Under the pieces are notes generated by a model, which had not been told where the DNA came from, made no database searches, and saw nothing but the letters and a program-made list of their open reading frames with translations. A program made the translations under genes and the position numbers. A DNA stretch of 64,000 bases from Bursaphelenchus xylophilus (taxonomy: Eukaryota > Nematoda > Chromadorea > Rhabditida > Aphelenchoididae), in the NCBI GenBank assembly GCA_904066235.2, contig CAJFCV020000001.1, positions 13,387,291 through 13,451,290 on the forward strand, written 5' to 3'. Positions 35,481-47,632 of the stretch are shown here, piece by piece (the first letter of the stretch is position 1; each line of letters starts with the position of its first letter).

Positions 35481-35527
35481 TGTTTGTCTGAACCCTTGTG
35501 ATCAGTGAGAGTTGCCGAGAACGGGCT
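35481..35527 (-). promoter_or_regulatory. 5' UTR and candidate spliced-leader acceptor of A20/AN1 gene
   Basis: TTTTTCTCGTTTCAG on the minus strand ends at 35526-35527, leaving a 45-nt leader before the ATG. Confidence 0.5.
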
Positions 35528-35559
35528 GAAACGAGAAAAAAATTAGCTCGAAAATCGAT

Positions 35560-36100
35560 GAAGCGAACGCGACACGAACTCGAGACAATTTCTCGTCAAT
35601 ATCAGGGGACAAAATTTCGAAAATTTCGCGACAAACACGCAATCATTGCCGAAGGTTCGCGAATTGCGGGCAGAAAATCGATTCGCCTGGAGCTGTCGAC
35701 TGGGAATGGTCGACAAGGAAAATTGGTTGGTTGGGGCAGGGAAAAAACTCATGACTATCGACCCGACTTTCTCCATTCCCAGTCTCTCCCTTCTCCCATC
35801 CATTCATTCGCCCCACCACGACCAGCAGCAGCACCGACGAGCGGAGAGAGCCGTCGGGAAGTGAACAGACACAGGCGGAGGGCAGCAGAACGACTAGTTT
35901 CGGGGCCAGACAAGCAGACGGACGAGCGCCCCGAGCCCTTCGTCCGTCGCTTGCTCCCCGCCGCCCCACACGCGGTCGCACACTCTCTCACTCGCGCCCC
36001 GCAGCCGCTCCCAACTCTAGAGTTCTCTCGGCTTCTGCACTTTCCAGCCCCGACGAAAAAAAATTTTTGTCATCAAAAAGCGACACATGACCCATTCGGA
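35560..36100 (-). promoter_or_regulatory. GC-rich upstream region of A20/AN1 gene
   Basis: A GC-rich block with CT/GA-rich tracts, unlike the A/T-rich surroundings. It keeps a long plus-strand frame open by composition. No TATA box is seen. Promoter identity is inferred from position. Confidence 0.4.
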
Positions 36101-36484
36101 AAATCTATAGGGCAACACTTGACTCCCGATGCGAGATCAAGCCACGAGGTTCGTCGCAGATTTTACAATAGATTTTGGAGCTCGAAAAGACGCTATAGAT
36201 AGGAATTTGAATTAAGATTAGGAAAATTGGCTAAAATAACATCAAATCTACCTAAAATAAGGTGCTGAAGTCTAAAATAAGGCCGAAAAATTGGAAAAGA
36301 AGAAGGATAGACGTCTGAAATTTTTAGAGGACGTTCTAACAAGAGGCCTGCGTGATTATAAAAAGCGTTGAGGATAATGGGCCATTTCTAAACATGCTCT
36401 TCCGCCTTTAAACCTACAACAAGGTCTCAACATCTAAAGTAAGGTCCAAAATTGGGCAGAAAACAAGGACAGAGGCCTGGATTT

Positions 36485-37033
36485 TTAGAAGAGAATCTGA
36501 CAATTACTTTTAGCCAGCTTAGACATTAATTTTAGCAAGATTGAATTGTCATCTCCCACATCTACAAACGTTTTCAAACCTTCGGAAAGGACGCGAATAA
36601 AACGCCTCGCAAAATTTTTATCAGATAACGTGGGATTATGAAATTCCGCTTCATTTCCCCCAAAAAATTGTCTGGCTATGTTCACAAAGCGTTTCGCCGG
36701 CGGCAGAAACAGAAGAACGAAGTAAAAAAATGGAAGAGAAAAAAGAGAACGACCTGCCTGTGGATCAGTGGGGAAGAAATCGAGAGTGATGGTAAATGCC
36801 TCGCTCCGCACTGCCTTCCCGAACGCAGTAAATGCGGGGCTGAGTGGGGCGAGAAGCCGAGGGAAGTCACCAACAAAAAGCACGACCGCACCGTCGCAGC
36901 GGAGCCGACGAATGAGTTTTTGGACTCGATTTTTCGCAAAAAAGGCCTTGCACAAGGGGAATAATCGCAGAAAAAGTGAAGAAAACACAAGCGAACGCCC
37001 TGTAAAGGCTGTAGATTTTGTTTTAGAGTCCAT
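36485..37033 (-). CDS. Hypothetical 182-codon open frame, doubtful
   Basis: An uninterrupted ATG-to-stop frame with two hydrophobic stretches (near LVFSSLFLRLFPL and FSLPFFYFVLLFL), no recognised domain, no introns and no clear poly(A) site. The plus strand over the same bases is open too, so base composition may explain it. Confidence 0.18.
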   Translation of the reverse strand: MDSKTKSTAFTGRSLVFSSLFLRLFPLCKAFFAKNRVQKLIRRLRCDGAVVLFVGDFPRLLAPLSPAFTAFGKAVRSEAFTITLDFFPTDPQAGRSLFSLPFFYFVLLFLPPAKRFVNIARQFFGGNEAEFHNPTLSDKNFARRFIRVLSEGLKTFVDVGDDNSILLKLMSKLAKSNCQILF

Positions 37034-37039
37034 CTTGCC

Positions 37040-40000
37040 CTAAAGGCATCTTAAATTTAATTTTCCCCCAATTTTTCAGAAACTTGGGGTGAAACTCTGT
37101 TTTATAAGGAAAATTTTCGATTTTGAAGTACAAATCTAGTCCCAATTTCTTGTTTAGTCCATAACATAACCGGCTAACGATAGCTAACAACATCTGTCAC
37201 GCGCTGGATGCGATTTTCTGACCTAAATAATACTTGATAACCTCTTCGAAAAGTCGAAAAAAGCCATCGCTGATATCCCGACGAAGGAAAAATCGTCGCG
37301 ACCACTCAAAAAACGCGCTTATCAGCAGGGTTCAAAGTGAAATTTGGGGAGAAAATGAGTGTAAATTGGTCACATGAGTAGCCACTAAAGTACAAAATCC
37401 AAAATTTAGCGTGAACTCCAGGTTTTAAGGGCTAAAAGTGTTTGTCATGCGACAAATTGGTTGTAAGTACATTGCGGTATTTAGTATTTGCGAGTTTCGA
37501 CCAAAAATTTGCCTAAAATACGCGGGTTCTAAGGCTTTTGGAATTCGGGTCATATGACTGTCTCTTGAGACTATACTAATAAAAAGTGTTTAAAGGCGTC
37601 TCCGACGAAAGGACGATGTGAAATGATTGCGAAAAATAAAAGGGTAAGAGGTCTTTTTTCGCTCTGTCTCTCCGGAAAGCCTCGAGAATGATCACGTGAA
37701 GAAAACAAACGGGGAATTTACAAATATATGTGCGATATCGGGGCCCATAGGATGCAAATATCAAGGAAGGGGAAGAACACTTACCGGGTTTTTTATAGAC
37801 ACAGTCCAAAGGGAATAGAACTGACATTCGGAAATAAATTGAAAAAAAAGATTTGTCATCAAAAAAATTTTTTTGTGCAAAAAATAGAAGTGTTCAGACT
37901 TTGATGGAACGGGATAAATTTAGATTAGAATCTAGAGATATTCTGAGAATTCATCGCGGTTTTACGGCCGAAATCTTTCGTGTTTCATACCTATTAAACA
38001 GAGGATAATGTCTAAGCAAAAAAATCATTTTTGTCCGCACGAAACTGGCAAATATATAAAAGCGTTCTTCTCTGTGATGGCTCTCCGCATTCCACGTACT
38101 CTCTTGGCAGCAAACATCGCTGAATATGTGAGCTGCGTCTGACAAGCGCGAACTAAAACATTCCAGACTTTGATACGTGGCCTATGCTCGGCGTGTGTGC
38201 ATAACCAAAAGAAAATCTGAGCGTCACACTTGGGTTACTTTCCATGTAAGCTCTAAAAAAATGCAAGCGCCCCCGGCCTGGAATTCAACCCCCGACCCGG
38301 ACCCGTTCAGATGACTAAAACCTCCTGACGTAAACCTTTTGAAAAGCCTTAGAGTCCAATGACAACCCAACCATTTGTAATGTCTTTTCATTCGAACGTT
38401 CCGAGAGTGTTCGGTCCTCCCCTGTTTTTTTTCTGCCCACCTTTCGAAAGTGCTTAAGAAATCGAAAAAGTGTTAAGGGAAATTGAAGGAAGTGTAATCG
38501 GAAAAGTGCTGCTTAGACCCTCCCGTAATTATAACTGAGCGAAAATTGGATTGGGCAATAAATGTAATTGCGTTATATCGAAACCCTCGACCTTGAAAAA
38601 TGTTTGTCGGCAGCCAAGATTGTATGCCAGTGTTTTGGGGTAATAATGGGTATTGGGGGCTGTACTGGGGATTGCGATGGGTCAACAAGGATGGTCATGA
38701 GACAGAGAAAAAACTAGCTAAACCTGTTGAGAAATCGTTGAGATTTTTTGAACGGAAAATGTCAAAAAAATCACTTTTTTGCGGTTTTATAAAGCGTATG
38801 CCTCTCTGACCGCTCTCCGAACTTTGACTACTCTCTCGCCGGGAAAGCATGACACAGCAATCAGTGGAAAAAACTTTCCGTTTTCTAATCACTGATTCCT
38901 CGTGCAGATTCTGCCATCTATACAAAGCTTGTAAAAATTTAAACGTGACCCTCAGGAATCTGTTATTGTTCATCTTCTCCTTGTGACTGACCTAGGTGGT
39001 TCGTTTGACGTCAGCGATAAGGCAACGAATACATCAAGGCAAGCAATAAAGATCAAGTGGAAAATAATCAGAAAAGGCTTCATTCAGCCTCTCAAAAATT
39101 TAATCAATCAACATTTTTTGATGTAAAATCGACAAAGTTGCGACAGAACAGAACAAAGTTTAATATTTCAAATGTGGAGTGCAATATTCAAGAAGAAAAT
39201 TAATTTTTTCCATGCGAAGTTCGCGGAGGTATAGCCGAAAAGGAGATTTTCTCTAACCGGCTCTCCTCATTTTGCGTGCTCTCTCGGAAAAATGATCGCC
39301 TCATATCTTCGCTGCGGGCTCAAATTTTGAGCTAAAATTTTCAGAGATGGATTTATGGCCCATATAGAGTATCTATGCAAAATTTGAAGAAAATCGGCAG
39401 ATTATATTATGCTTGAGGGACCTAAATTTCGAAAAAAAATCTCGGCTTTTTTTGTGAATATACTCCATTTTATCTCTCAAAAACAATTTTTTCAGCCCAA
39501 AATACCCTGGAAAATACGGAAAATCGGAGCAGGGTATCAATTCGTCTTCAGCCGGTCCCGTGATGGGCACGTTCTGCTTCGGAGAAAAACGATTGAATGA
39601 ATGCGGAAAAAGGGGTGGGAAGAGGGGACGATCAGAAGACGGGCAAAGTCACATGATTCTCTTCGGACCAACGAAACGAATTTCACTACATTTGAATTTG
39701 TTTACGAATGAAAAGGTCTTTTCGCTGCGTTTCGCATGGATTATATCTTTTATATTTGAATTTGCAGAGGAAATATCGTTGAAAAAATATTGAAAGTGAA
39801 ATGAAAAGATTGTGGAGTCCAAATCAGGCGATTTTTTGGCCAAAAACTAAAAATTTTAAAAAATGTCATCAAAATTTCAAAATTTGAGAAAAAATAAAAC
39901 CTTCGGTTTTTTTTTGAAATTTGGCATACATGCTTTGCAAAAGCTCTAAATTAATGCCTGAAAATCTTAGCTCGCGATTTCCCAGGGCAGCCGAGAAATT

Positions 40001-40700
40001 CAGCGTTCTTATGAGAGAGTGCGGGAAATGCGGAGAGCGGTCAGAGAAAATTTTCCTTGAGCCTTTTTCTTTCTTATTTTTTCGACAAAAGGCGTTGATT
40101 TTTGTGTGCATACAAAAAATATTAGTGCAAATTGAATTAAAAATGTTTTTTTGGCTGAAAAAATCCAAAAAATGTTGAATTTTTGGGTTTTTTCGACTTA
40201 AAATCTCAAAATTTTATGCAAAGCGCGATGCAAAAGTTTTTGAAAATCTCTTAGAAAATTGTAGGCTGAATTTGGCCAAAATTCCAACAAAATCCATACC
40301 TTGACTTTTGAAAAAAAATATTATTTTTACCTTATCCCAAGCCTAATGTCAGCAAAATTTCCAAATTCCGCCATTCCCCTCCCTGTTACGAGATTTCACC
40401 AACCTCTAGCCAAACAAAAGCCCGTCTCGTGCCTTTTATTTATCGCCAATCCCCCGAGCCCTCGCCCCTCGCGTCCGCAGACAAAACCCCCGCCGTATTT
40501 CCCGCACTCGAAGAGCGCGCTGTCCTCACGCGCCAGACTCGCTTTTCGTTTGTCTCAAACACTAAAACATCTGTCGCCCCATTCGAAAAATGGGGAGTGC
40601 AGCCGAAAAGGGCGAAAATTTCGAGGGAACTCGCAATTCCGGGAAATGCGGAAGTTGTTCGAGGGAAAAAATTTAAATTACAGACCGTTTTGCGGATGAA
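37040..40700. other. Repeat-derived intergenic DNA
   Basis: Mostly decayed family A copies, recognisable near 37890-38247, 38690-38860, 39180-39400 and 39890-40290 by words such as GACCGCTCTCCG, CAAAGCGCGA and GAAAATCTGAGCGTC. A GC-richer block at 40360-40640 holds nothing I can name. No splice-bounded gene is seen. Confidence 0.5.
39006..39013. promoter_or_regulatory. CRE-like palindrome near a GATA word
   Basis: TGACGTCA, the full CREB/bZIP consensus palindrome, with GCGATAAGG six bases later. No gene start is adjacent, so function is uncertain. Confidence 0.25.
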
Positions 40701-40954
40701 ATCACCTGCTCACCCCGGTTGGCCTACAATTTGAACTTTGTCGGACTCTGGGAATTGGGATTTCGACATTAAAGGCAAAGTTTATGGGGTTGGATGGAAA
40801 ATACGGTTGAATTAACAATTTTAACAATTTATCAGGAGATTTGCATTATGATTCCTGAGGCAAAATACCTTTTTTTAAAGGGAAAGCTTAATTTTTGGCA
40901 GAAACTTGCTAAAATCCGAAATTTAGGCTGTAAACCTGAAATTTCTTAGTGAAT

Positions 40955-41560
40955 TCTGCATAACGCGGTTTTAATATGTTGAAAAAAGCCTTAGGCTATC
41001 ATATAGACAACTCTTGAAATGATTTAAAGAAATTGGCGAGCTCAAAAATCTTTAGGAAAAGATTCATCAGTAATGTCATCAGGTACAAAAAAAACAGCAA
41101 TATCTCCATAGCTTCTATAATGCGCGGTACAAAATTTTAATGGATGCCCTAGAGAGTCATACCTGTTGCCTTTGCAAAGTTTTGCAAGCATTGGACCGGC
41201 TGGAAAAAAATTACTGGCCAAAATACCATACTGTATACATCATGTCTCAAAAGTTCAATATCTCAACGAATTCTCTAAAGCGCGGTCTAAAATTCATCTT
41301 GGCGTTTCTAGAAGACATCATAAAGCTCTATGCATGGTCTTATCGTTAGAATAATTGTTCAACCCAAAAAAATTTTATTGATAGAATGGTACATCTACTA
41401 TATCGTTCTATAAACGGTGAAATATCTTAAAGGATTTCGTAAAGTGCGTTTGGAAAATCTGACAGATACTTCGGAAGAGCAAGATATACCCTCTATTCAA
41501 GGTTTCATAAAATTTTTCTAGCGGAGAAAAAAGTTATTGCCAAGAGATTCATCATAGGGC
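40955..41560. repeat. Decayed ~150-bp tandem units
   Basis: Recurring words of the type TTCT(A/G)TAA(T/A)GCGCGGT...AAAATTTTAATGG at about 40965, 41118, 41272 and 41434 indicate an old tandem array. Confidence 0.4.
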
Positions 41561-41729
41561 AGACATCACATGACCTCATTTGTGCTCAAAAATGGAACCA
41601 AAAATTTCTATGAGAACCGGAATGAAATACATAAAGGTCTCTAGTATTCCAATTCCACCCAAACAAGGAACCTACTTTCACCTTGGCCTTTGAATACTCC
41701 TCGGAATATCGAGGAATAAAAGGGAGAAT

Positions 41730-42030
41730 AGGGGCCAGGCTCCAAAATGTTCCCCGAATCGGACTGTGTCATGGGACGCGGAGCCTGGAGACCACAGACC
41801 GTGCGAACCCCCGCCGCCGAGAGAGCGCGCAGAAGCCGGAGGAGGCGGGACGGCCGTCCAATGACGTCAAGTAACATAGGGCTTATCCGGCATTAAATAT
41901 ACGGCCAATACATGCGTGAAAGCCGGAGTAGAAAGCGGCGGGAATGGCGCGGAAATGTAGGGGGGAGAGTGATAAATGTCCGCGAGGAGAAAAGGGCAAT
42001 TGACCTTAGGGGGAAACCTTAGGGGAGAGG
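41730..42030. promoter_or_regulatory. GC-rich island with CCAAT and CRE words
   Basis: CCAAT at 41858-41862 abuts TGACGTCA at 41862-41869 and follows GGCGGG, a cluster typical of promoters. I found no transcript or open frame starting beside it on either strand. Confidence 0.3.
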
Positions 42031-42723
42031 GACGTCAAAGAGCGAAAAAAATTGGAAAAAAAGTTGGTTGAGTGGCTCCGCTTAAAAGGTCGTTGGATCG
42101 CATTTCAGGGCTCGGATTTTGATGACACTTGGGGTAAATTTAGAGTAGAGCTTTTTTAAGGCATATGCGACATTCTTAGCTTGTCATTTTGAAGTCAACA
42201 GATTTTTTAGGTCGAAAAAGTCCTGGAACTATCCATTTTAAGTTTGAGCTCAAAGGCTGTAAATTTGATCCAATTATTGGAAGAAATTTTTATATAATCA
42301 AAGCTCAATTGGTTCTTAGTGCCTTATATAGACAACAACAGATCGAACAGTTGACTAAAATCAACAAAAATTGCATTTCTGAGGCATTCAAAGTCATCAC
42401 TTTAGCGACATGCACTGTAAGAAAACAAAAGTTCACTGTGAAATTTCGTGCTTTTTGCACCATGCAATAGGCTTTTTCGGGCTGTCGTTTGCACACTGAC
42501 ATTTTTTTTCAAACGCCAAAAATGACTCCAGCGACTTTACGAGCAGACTAGAAAGAATTTTATTAGAGAAAAGCTGTCCGAAAATCCCATTAGAAAGACG
42601 CTGTTGGAGGATAGAAGCCCTATAGCTCTCAAAAATATAATTTTTATTAAAGTGGGCTTTGAACTTGCAAAGTTATGGGCCAAAGAAGACTTCAAAGACC
42701 GGCTGACTTACTGCTATAGTACA

Positions 42724-42775
42724 TGTATCGGTCTGGCGGGGAAATAATGAGATCGAAAATAACATCGCCGCTGAC
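42724..42775. repeat. Left half of a family B1 MITE
   Basis: TATCGGTCTGGCGGGGAAATAATGAG and the start of the B1 interior, cut off by the foldback element at 42776. The right half is missing. Confidence 0.7.
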
Positions 42776-44141
42776 GCGTCCCGACATTTCGGGTCAGGGA
42801 CAACTCGGGTCGCGACAACTCGGGTCAACGACAACTCGGGTCAACGACACTTCGGGTCAACGACACCTCGGGTCAACGACATTTCGGGTCAACGATACCG
42901 TTTAATATTTTCGCTTCGGGACTGTGAAAAAAGAATTTTTTGGTGAATTTGAGAAATTTTTGAAATGTTTTCGCTTCGGGACTTGCGTTCTCGGAGGATA
43001 GGTTACCTGAAAAAAATTTTTTTTGAAATGTTTTCGCTTCGGGACTTGGAAAAAAGGAATTTTTGTGAAATTTGAAAAAATTTTCAAATGTTTTCGCTTC
43101 GGGAGTTGTAAAAAAAGGATTTTTTGTGAAATTTGAAAAAAATTTGAAGTGTTTTCGCTTCGGGACTGGGAAAAAAAGATTTTTTGGAAAATTCAACAAA
43201 ATTTTCAAATGTTTTCGCTTCGGGAGTTGTAAAAAAAGGATTTTTTGTGAAATTTGAAAAAAATTTGAAGTGTTTTCGCTTCGGGACTGGGAAAAAAAGA
43301 TTTTTTGGAAAATTCAACAAAATTTTGAAATGTTTTCGCATCGGAAGTAGAAAAAAGGGTGTCTGACTGAATATTAACTGTGGTGCCGGCAGCACCAAAA
43401 TTTTGTCTAAAACCAATGGTACCACCTGGTACTATATAGTACCACGTGTTTTTGGGCTCTATTAAGCACCAAACCATCACCATTACTGCCTCATGGCCAA
43501 ATTTTCACTTCTCACAAAACAGTACCAGTTGGTACTATATAGTACCAAGTGTTAAAACGTGTTTTTGGGTTCTACTAAGCACCAAACCAACGCCATTACC
43601 GCCTTACGGCCAAATTTGCACCTCGTACTAAATAGTACCAGGTAGTACTATTTAGTACCAAGTGTTAAAAATGTGTTTTTTAAGCAGTACTAGGCACCAA
43701 AACAACACCATTAACGTCTAAAAGTGTTATAAGTCGAAAAATTTTCAAAAAGAATCCCTAAAGGCAGTAAGGTAACAGAAACCCAGTTTTCATATTCAGT
43801 CAGTTCATACTCAGTCAGCTCGAAAACCTTTCAAATTTTTTTCAATTTTCACAAAAAATCCTTTTGTTAAAAGTCCCGAAGCGAAAACATTTCAAAATTT
43901 TTTCAAATTTCACAAAAAATCCTTTTTTTTCCAAGTCCCGAAGCGAAAACATTTGGAAAATTTTTTAAATTCACCAAAAAATTCTTTTTTCCAAGTCCCG
44001 AAGCGAAAATATTAAACGGTATCGTTGACCCGAAATGTCGTTGACCCGAGGTGTCGTTGACCCGAAGTGTCGTTGACCCGAGTTGTCGTTGACCCGAGTT
44101 GTCGCGACCCGAGTTGTCCCTGACCCGAAATGTCGTAGCGC
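42776..44141. mobile_element. Foldback element with tandem-repeat arms
   Basis: Each end is a run of about seven 17-18-bp units (GACATTTCGGGTCAACG-type), inverted between the ends. Inside these lie longer repeats with TTTTCGCTTCGGGACT (several per arm, also inverted), and a centre (about 43380-43730) of ~115-bp repeats around GGTACTATATAGTACCA. CGCCGCTGAC occurs at both flanks (42766-42775, 44142-44151), consistent with a 9-10-bp target duplication as in foldback and Mutator-type elements. Confidence 0.85.
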
Positions 44142-44150
44142 CGCCGCTGA

Positions 44151-44581
44151 CAGGGGAAGTACTCCAAGCGCGACGCTCAGATTTTCTTTAAATTTTGCAC
44201 ACACGTCGGGTATGGACTGAATATCAATTCCTGAAAGTTTTAGCGCGCGCTTTGCGGGCGCCGCCGAGATATCGAACGATTTTTGCCGCCGAGAGAGCAC
44301 GGTAAGCGTGGAGAGCGGTCAGAGAGAAAAGCGGTTTTTGGCCATAACTTTGGCAGTTTCGTGCGAAAAAATTTGGTTTTTCGTAGAAACGTTATACTTT
44401 ACGGTAGAAATAGACATGAAACTTTTCGTGCCGAAATTCGGCAAAAAGTCCTAAATTTTCGCTGACTTTTGACCTAAAAATCTTGGTTGTTTCTGCAAAG
44501 CGCGAGCTAGGATTCTCGCATATATCTTAGAAAAAATTATTCTAAATTTGTGCCATGTTTCATCAAAGTTTGAGCCTCGCA
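44151..44581. mobile_element. Family A MITE, right end replaced
   Basis: Starts CAGGGGAAGTACTCCAAG. The right end breaks off at GAGCCTCGCA, where a different inverted-repeat terminus (CACGTCAAACTGAGATAAG) begins. Confidence 0.85.
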
Positions 44582-44655
44582 CGTCAAACTGAGATAAGCT
44601 AAAACAGTCCGGTGAATGGATTGGCAATTTGCCGAAAAAAAGGCGCGAATTTCAT
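44580..44655. repeat. End of a CACGTCAAACTGAG element
   Basis: CACGTCAAACTGAGATAAG with the following ATGGATTGGCAATTTGCC matches the inverted right end of the element at 62289-62517. Confidence 0.65.
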
Positions 44656-44744
44656 TTCAGCGATATAATTGGAACAGCCAAATTGTGCTCAATATTTTCC
44701 CGACAGACCGGTAGATTTCCAAAAAAACTGGGCACAATTTTCTA

Positions 44745-44858
44745 TCAGTCTGTCGGGAATATAATGTGAATTTTTCGCAGTAAAATGTCTAACCACCAAA
44801 TCTCCAGCTAGCCGTCGCAAAGCGATTCCACGGCGCGGCAAATCTGATTTACTAGTAT
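44745..44858. repeat. Partial family B2 MITE
   Basis: TATCAGTCTGTCGGGAATAT and a shortened B2 interior (GCTAGCCGTCGCAAAGCGA); the right end is lost. Confidence 0.65.
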
Positions 44859-45019
44859 ATATCAGTCTGTGGGGAAAGTAATGAGCACTTTGTCGCATCG
44901 AAAATGGCATCGCCGTCGGGAAAATTAATTTTGTCGCGGGAAAATCAAAATTTATTTTTATTTCAGCGACATGATTGGAGCAGCAAAAGTGTGCTCATTA
45001 TTTTCCCGACAGACTGATA
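44859..45019. repeat. Family B1 palindromic MITE
   Basis: Both termini and the B1 interior are present. Confidence 0.8.
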
Positions 45020-45615
45020 GAAAGGCACTATTTAAAAATAGAGGCCCTATAGCTCTGAAAAACACACTTTCAAGTCAAATTGGCCGTGGAATTCGCAAAG
45101 TTATGGGCCAAGGAAGGCCTCAAAACCCGGCTGGCTTACTTGTCAGCCTTTAAACCAAACTTTTTGACAAATAAGATCGATGACAACACAACAAAACATT
45201 GTCTGAACACCCACAAATTTAATCATTGGCAACAATAAACTTCAAAAATTACGGCTTTGTCAGCAAAACCCCCACATAAAAGTGCATGATTCACCGTCTT
45301 ATCACAAAAGCCTGACCCGGATTTTTATTGATAAAAATGTTTTCAGAATTTCGATGAAAAAGCAGCTAATCACGAATGGAAATTTGCGAAATTTCCCTCA
45401 TTTTATATTGTACATTTGACGTGTCCTCCACCCCCAGACAATAAAAAAATTATTGCGAAAAAGATGAAAGAGCAAAATTGATACGGCGACAAAGGGATTT
45501 TTGGGATTAATGCGGGGGAAAAGTCCAAGGATTTGATGATATTTGAATTTGTAATGGTCAAATCAGGTTCAAAAAAGTCATCGAACAAGTTAAAAAAAAG
45601 TGTTTGTAAGTTTTA

Positions 45616-45772
45616 CCAGTCTGTCGGGAAAATAATGAGCACTCTGTCGCATGGAAAATCGCATCGCCATCGAGACAATGAATTGTGTCGTGGTAAAATC
45701 AAATTACTTTTCCCTTCAGCGACGCTATCAAGGCAGTGAAATTGCGCTCATTATTTTCCCGACAGGCTGATA
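45616..45772. repeat. Family B1 palindromic MITE
   Basis: CAGTCTGTCGGGAAAATAAT to TTATTTTCCCGACAGGCTGATA with the B1 interior. Confidence 0.82.
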
Positions 45773-45791
45773 AATGCTTTTCTGCAACGCA

Positions 45792-46231
45792 CAGGGGAAG
45801 TACTGCAAGTGCGACGCTCAGATTTTGATGAAACTTGGCACAAATTTAGAATAATTTTTTCTAAGGTATATGCGAGAATCCTAGCTCGCGCTTTGCAGAA
45901 ACAACCGAGATTTTTAGATCGAAAGTCGGCCAAAATTTAGGACTTTTTGCCGAATTTCGACACGAAAAGTTTCATGCCTATTTCTATCGTAAAGGATAAT
46001 GTTTCTACAAAAAAATCAAATTTTTCCGCGCGAAACTGCCAAAGTTATGGCCAAAAGCCGTGACCGCTCTCCACGTTTAGCGTGCTCTCTCGGTGGCAAA
46101 AATCGGTCGATATCTCGGCGGCGCCCGCAAAGCGCGAGCTAAAACTTTCAGGAATTGATATTTAGTCCATACCCGGCGTGTGTGCAAAATTTAAAGAAAA
46201 TCTGAGCGTCGCACTTGGAGTGCTTCCCCTG
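45792..46231. mobile_element. Family A MITE
   Basis: Complete copy in inverse orientation to most others, CAGGGGAAGTAC to GCTTCCCCTG. Confidence 0.88.
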
Positions 46232-46234
46232 TAA

Positions 46235-46760
46235 GGATTGTAATTATTCCGGGTGCAATCTGAAATTTCGGCCCGGCCCGGGCCGTGAGCCCTGTCTAGT
46301 TACAATTAAGCCTCTCTATAACGGCTCTGCAGTCTGCTGCCCCATATCAAAACCCTCAAAACTTCCGTATGCATTCTTCTCCGGCTACATGAAACCCCAG
46401 AAAGCGCCCGAGGCGTTTCGTCGGGTTGTTCTCATTTCCGAAAGAGAAAGTGGCATAGATTTCGGATGAAGAGAGAAAAGGAAAACACGAATGGGATTAC
46501 TATAAATTGAGTTCACTCCAGATCCCATTCGAAGAAAAAACAGGTGAGAATACGTGGAGAATCAAGCAATGGGGGCGATGAAGCGGGCTCTGCGTTACGA
46601 CCGACGGGTTAACGGGCTAGCACTCGCGCTGCGACGCGCTTTTTGGACCAGCCTGCGAACGTGAGGAGTTGAAATTGTCAGCGGCGTCGAAATCCAGGGA
46701 GGCAGTGGAGTCGTTGCAGATTGAGGGAAATCTGCGCGCAACTGATTTTTTTTTCATTTT
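46235..46760. other. Non-repeat GC-richer intergenic stretch
   Basis: Contains a frame (46215-46469) that starts inside the neighbouring MITE, and a GC-rich run near 46580-46720. Neither has splice sites or a recognisable product. Confidence 0.3.
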
Positions 46761-46886
46761 TACATCCTTGATCATTGTTTAGTTACTTTGGGTAGATGGA
46801 TTTGGAGTTTTATATCAGCGAAATTTGATAGATTTTACCATCTATCTTGATATGAAAATTTTTTTTTGTGGATTTGTACCTTTTAT

Positions 46887-47038
46887 ATATCAGTTTGTCG
46901 GGAAAATAATGTGGATTTGTTGCGCCTCAGAATCGCCCATTATCGCTTTGCGACGGCTAGCTGGATATTTGGTCCCGCGACTGCAACCAGGCGAGACATT
47001 TTGCTGCGACAAACCCACATTATTTTCCCGACAAATTG
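46887..47038. repeat. Family B2 palindromic MITE
   Basis: TATCAGTTTGTCGGGAAAAT to TTATTTTCCCGACAAATTGA. Confidence 0.8.
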
Positions 47039-47480
47039 AAATTTCGAATTTTATTCGATTTGAAGATTTTCATTTTATTTTGCCCATACGTAGGGCATAC
47101 TCCACATGTCAATTCCTAAAAATTTTAGCTTTCAATTTTCCGGCACAGCCGAGATATTCAACGATCTTTGCGGCTGTGAGAGCACGCGAAACGCGGAGAG
47201 CGGTCAGAGAAAAAAAAACTTTTTGGCTGTATCCGTTCTTTGCGGAAGTATCACACATTCCATGGCAAAATTAGAAAAAAAGGTCCCCGTTTTTTGCCAA
47301 GTTTCGTCTTAAAAAATATCGGTTATTTCAACAAAGTGCTAACCAGAAGTCTGACGCCTAAACATTTTTTTGCTTTACATAAGGGATGATATTTAAAAAT
47401 TGCTTTGAAATTTGCAAAGGTTTCTATTTTTGGCCACACTTCAACGCCTAAAAATCTTAACTCATGATTCGCGGAGATAT

Positions 47481-47632
47481 TAATTTTTCGGGAAAATAAT
47501 GTGGATTTGTCGCAGCAAAATATCTCGCCTCATTGCAGTCGCGCACCGAAACTCCAGCTAGCCGTTGCAAGAGTGGTAATGGGCAATTCCAAGGAGCGAC
47601 AAATCCACTTTATTTTCCCGACAGATTGATAA
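47481..47632. repeat. Family B2 palindromic MITE, inverse orientation
   Basis: TCGGGAAAATAATGTGGATT at the left and TTATTTTCCCGACAGATTGATA at the right; the left terminus is shortened. Confidence 0.7.

Noticed and set aside
35498..36202. 234-codon plus-strand frame upstream of the A20/AN1 gene
   Set aside because: It lies in a GC-rich region open in several frames, has no recognisable domain, low-complexity Arg/Pro/Ser content, and overlaps the leader and promoter of the minus-strand gene.
42776..42895. Short direct repeats resembling a CRISPR array
   Set aside because: Units are 17-18 bp with no unique spacers, and the same array is present inverted at the other end of a foldback element in a eukaryotic genome.
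46215..46469. 84-codon frame with six Cys
   Set aside because: It begins within the end of a family A MITE, lacks a signal peptide and lacks a plausible promoter or splice sites.
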